NCBI GenBank assembly: GCA_900550595.1
Contig: URTB01000010.1
Coordinates: 1-17,105 of the forward strand
Source of the DNA: an uncultured Collinsella sp.
Lineage (GTDB): Bacteria > Actinomycetota > Coriobacteriia > Coriobacteriales > Coriobacteriaceae
Reading direction: 5' to 3'
DNA: 17,105 nucleotides
Shown here: piece after piece, positions 15,033-17,105 of the stretch
Numbering within the stretch: the first letter of the stretch is position 1
Layout: each line of letters begins with the position of its first letter
Program-made: the position numbers and the translations under genes
Notes under the pieces: generated by a model
Told to the model about the DNA's origin: nothing
Database searches by the model: none
The model's input: the letters and a program-made list of their open reading frames with translations, nothing else

Positions 15033-15938
15033 ATGGCAATTAATCAGAACGGGTCTGACCGCGGGGGCGCCGGGTCCAACGGATCGGATATCAACGATAT
15101 CGTGAACCGCTTGGGCGGTCCGCGCGTAGCGGTTGTCCTTGCCGTGGTGGTAATCATTGCCATTGTGGCGGTCACGTCCATCACAAGCGGCATTTCCGAC
15201 ACAAATCGGCAGACCGAGCAGCGTGCCGAGGTCAAACAGCAGCAAGAAGACGAGGCGGCGCGCGCTCAGCGTAAAAAGGAAAAAGAAGAGCGCCACCAGG
15301 AAGAAGCGAAAAAGGCCACAGTGCTCACGCTCGATGAGATTACGGACGAGGCGCTGCGCTCGGACTTAGCGCTCGATGCAGATGAGGACGGCAATATTTC
15401 GCAAGAGACTGCGGATGAAGCTAGCTCAATCGACGTCGAGTCGTTTGATTCGCTTCCGCTGTTGGCCAACTTCCACAACATCACGACGTTTGGCATCGGC
15501 GACTACGACAGCGAAAGCTACGACATAAGCTCCATTAGCAATATCACTCATCTGTCCATTGGCGACTGCTCGGTGCCTCAGGTTGATCTCACACGTTTTC
15601 CTCAGCTACAGCGCGTTACCATAAACAGGCTCGAGAGCCCCGTCGATACCTTGAATGCCAAAAACATGTCCTCGTTGACGAACGTCCAGATCGAAGGCCT
15701 TGATGGCAGTATTGGGACGCTTGACCTGTCGGGTGATGTGAACCTCAAGGTCCTGAAGATCGGTTGCAGAGTCGATACACTCAATCTGTGCGGGGCAGGC
15801 AGGGAAGATGCCTTCCATTTCACTTTTACACCCAATTGTGTTGGCAAGATCTTGTACGACAGCGACACGAGCAGCAGCTTGGTCGAGTATTTGCAAAAAA
15901 TGAGCAGTGACTACGGTTACACCATGGAGCAGCAGTAG
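15033..15938 (+). CDS. Single-pass membrane protein with Ca-binding-type loop and leucine-rich-like solenoid (copy 1)
   Basis: The 301-residue protein has a short cytoplasmic N-terminus ending in VNRLGGPR, one membrane segment (about 32-52), a charged helical stalk (about 57-95, KKEKEERHQEEAKK), and then a region DEITDEALRSDLALDADEDG. The loop D115-x-D117-x-D119-G120 fits an EF-hand or dockerin-type calcium site, but position 12 is Thr rather than Glu. Residues about 135-270 contain several irregular repeats of roughly 20-24 residues (LTHLSIGD-like, LTNVQIEGLDGSIGTLDLSG), resembling a leucine-rich or similar beta-solenoid. The solenoid lies outside the membrane by the predicted topology. GGAGGGGG (15017-15024) is eight bases upstream of the ATG. 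It is followed 27 bases later by a related gene. A sensor or adhesion role is plausible but unproven. Confidence 0.87.
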   Translation: MAINQNGSDRGGAGSNGSDINDIVNRLGGPRVAVVLAVVVIIAIVAVTSITSGISDTNRQTEQRAEVKQQQEDEAARAQRKKEKEERHQEEAKKATVLTLDEITDEALRSDLALDADEDGNISQETADEASSIDVESFDSLPLLANFHNITTFGIGDYDSESYDISSISNITHLSIGDCSVPQVDLTRFPQLQRVTINRLESPVDTLNAKNMSSLTNVQIEGLDGSIGTLDLSGDVNLKVLKIGCRVDTLNLCGAGREDAFHFTFTPNCVGKILYDSDTSSSLVEYLQKMSSDYGYTMEQQ

Positions 15939-15965
15939 CGATGCGCTCAAGTGAGGAGAAGCGAT

Positions 15966-17030
15966 ATGGCGAATTTTAAGCCCGACATGTCTTGGCGGGA
16001 TGACGAACGGGTTCAGCGTGTGACCGAGCAGCCTTCGGGCGGGGCTCATGAGCGGCCTGCCGAGACGCCGGATGTGCGGGTGAATATGCGTCCGAACGGG
16101 CAGGCAACCGAACAGTCTGCTGGGCAGGCGCAGCAGACGCCGAGGCGTTCGACAAGTCGGATCCCTCGCCCTGCCGGCCAGCCGAATGGACAGGCGGCTG
16201 AACGTGCAAATGAAGCCGTTTCTCGCTTGGGCGGCGTTCGCGCCCTGGTAGTGCTTGCGGCGGTTGTGGTCATAGGCGCGGTTGCTGCCTTTGCCGTGAT
16301 TGGCGGCGTCGGTGACGTGCAAGGCGCCGGAGAAGCCTCGTCGAGCGCCTCTAAAGAGTCGAGCTCAACTGACGCCTCTGGCTCCGAGACCAAGAAAGAA
16401 AAAGGTCTCGTCGATGTTGATGCGATCACGGATGATACCCTGCACGGGCTGCTTGCCGACTACGATAACGATGACGATGGCCAGCTGACCGCCAAGGAGA
16501 CCCAGCGCATCACAGAGCTGGTCGTGAGTGACGAGGTGACGGACTTCACGCCCATTAGCAAGCTGGACAAGCTCGACACGCTCGGCATCAATACCCTGAG
16601 CGCCAAGAGTGCAGACTTTAGCGAGCTCGAGGCACTCGAGGTGCTCAAGTTTGGCGACATGACGACCCAGGACCTCGACCTGAGCGTCTGTCCCAAGCTT
16701 AATTCCTTTAAGATCGAGGGCCTTAAGGGTGCTGTCAGTTCCATCAACGCCTCGGGTCTTAAGAACCTAATGTTCTTTACCGTTGACCAAGGTCTTCAGG
16801 GTGACGTCGAGAAGATTGATCTTTCGAATGATGACATTCTTGGCGCACTCGAGATTACCTGCAACGTCGGTGAGCTCAACCTGTCGGGTTGCAGCCACTC
16901 GTTCCCCAAGCTCAACATTGCCGCTGATCACATCGACAAGATCGTGGTCGACAGCAACACCAATGCGGACCTGGTGGCCACCCTGCGCGATCTTTGTGCC
17001 CAGAAGGGCTGGACGCTGGAGGAGCGGTAG
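15966..17030 (+). CDS. Single-pass membrane protein with EF-hand-type loop and leucine-rich-like solenoid (copy 2)
   Basis: The 354-residue protein is a paralogue of the preceding one. It has a longer, disordered, Gln/Arg/Pro-rich cytoplasmic N-terminus (1-85), the shared juxtamembrane motif SRLGGVRALVVLAAVVVI, one membrane segment (about 92-115) and a Ser-rich stalk (123-147). The Ca-binding-type loop DNDDDGQLTAKE (167-178) has all canonical EF-hand positions, D1, D3, D5, G6, hydrophobic 8 and E12. Residues about 190-330 form four or five solenoid-like repeats of about 23 residues (LEVLKFGDM..., LNSFKIEGLKGAVSSINASG, LNLSG). A GTG at 15951 is in frame, but the ATG at 15966 has GAGGAG (15953-15958) seven bases upstream and is preferred. 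It ends the gene set visible here; no terminator could be called in the last 75 bases. Confidence 0.88.
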   Translation: MANFKPDMSWRDDERVQRVTEQPSGGAHERPAETPDVRVNMRPNGQATEQSAGQAQQTPRRSTSRIPRPAGQPNGQAAERANEAVSRLGGVRALVVLAAVVVIGAVAAFAVIGGVGDVQGAGEASSSASKESSSTDASGSETKKEKGLVDVDAITDDTLHGLLADYDNDDDGQLTAKETQRITELVVSDEVTDFTPISKLDKLDTLGINTLSAKSADFSELEALEVLKFGDMTTQDLDLSVCPKLNSFKIEGLKGAVSSINASGLKNLMFFTVDQGLQGDVEKIDLSNDDILGALEITCNVGELNLSGCSHSFPKLNIAADHIDKIVVDSNTNADLVATLRDLCAQKGWTLEER

Positions 17031-17105
17031 GGTCTCTTGAAGCGGCAGAGTAACTTTTGCTGCAAGGCCATAAACGAACAAAAAGAAGCGGGGCTCGGTT
17101 ATTTC

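Noticed and set aside
14307..15296. A 329-codon open frame on the minus strand
   Set aside because: It lies over the high-G+C segment, where stop codons are rare in all frames, and reads as Arg/Val/Ala-rich low-complexity sequence. The plus-strand frame continues a credible membrane protein.
2286..17030. Type VI or type VII secretion locus
   Set aside because: Kinase, phosphatase, FHA and Clp-like ATPase are shared with type VI regulation, but no sheath, tube, baseplate, EssC-type ATPase or WXG100 protein is present.

Overview
The window looks like part of the chromosome of a gut actinobacterium of the Coriobacteriia, probably Collinsella or a close relative. This rests on moderately high G+C, actinobacterial-style codon use and the overall protein style, not on any marker gene, so the genus is tentative. 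No rRNA, tRNA, transposase, phage gene or CRISPR array was seen.

Layout. (1) 1-740, minus strand: the 5' part of an unrecognised gene that runs off the left edge. (2) 741-920: a divergent intergenic region with a perfect 10-bp palindrome GTTGCGCAAC midway between two start codons. (3) 921-2165, plus: a zinc-ribbon, single-pass membrane protein, followed by a clear intrinsic terminator. (4) 2286-3533, minus: a tail-anchored Hanks-type Ser/Thr kinase with intact catalytic residues. (5) 3534-3723: a second divergent region with two perfect TGTTGCGCAACA sites arranged as a 16-bp inverted repeat. (6) 3724-13025, plus: six tightly packed genes, overlapping or 2-3 bases apart. They encode a helical protein of unknown function, an FHA protein with a RanBP2-type zinc finger, an NrdG-like radical SAM activase, a ClpB-like AAA+ ATPase with a degenerate first module, a PP2C phosphatase, and an 1166-residue membrane-bound kinase-like protein with HRG in place of HRD and an N-terminal array of eleven ETVTV repeats. 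(7) 13026-13124: about 100 bases with two hairpins. (8) 13125-17030, plus: a small soluble protein, a two-segment membrane protein whose C-terminal half has abruptly higher G+C, and two related single-pass proteins with a Ca-binding-type loop and a leucine-rich-like solenoid outside the membrane. The last 75 bases hold nothing I can call.

How the genes may work together (inference). The active kinase and the PP2C phosphatase would add and remove phosphate. The ETVTV repeats resemble the ETTSVFR phospho-acceptor of the actinobacterial FHA protein GarA, so they are plausible multi-site phospho-threonine docking points for the FHA protein. The AAA+ protein would remodel or disassemble a complex, and the NrdG-like enzyme would make a radical or other modification on an unidentified partner. 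Six membrane-anchored proteins place the machinery at the cell envelope, and the two terminal proteins could act as extracytoplasmic sensors. The shared palindrome in both divergent promoter regions suggests one regulator controls the whole locus. I do not recognise this combination as a named system.
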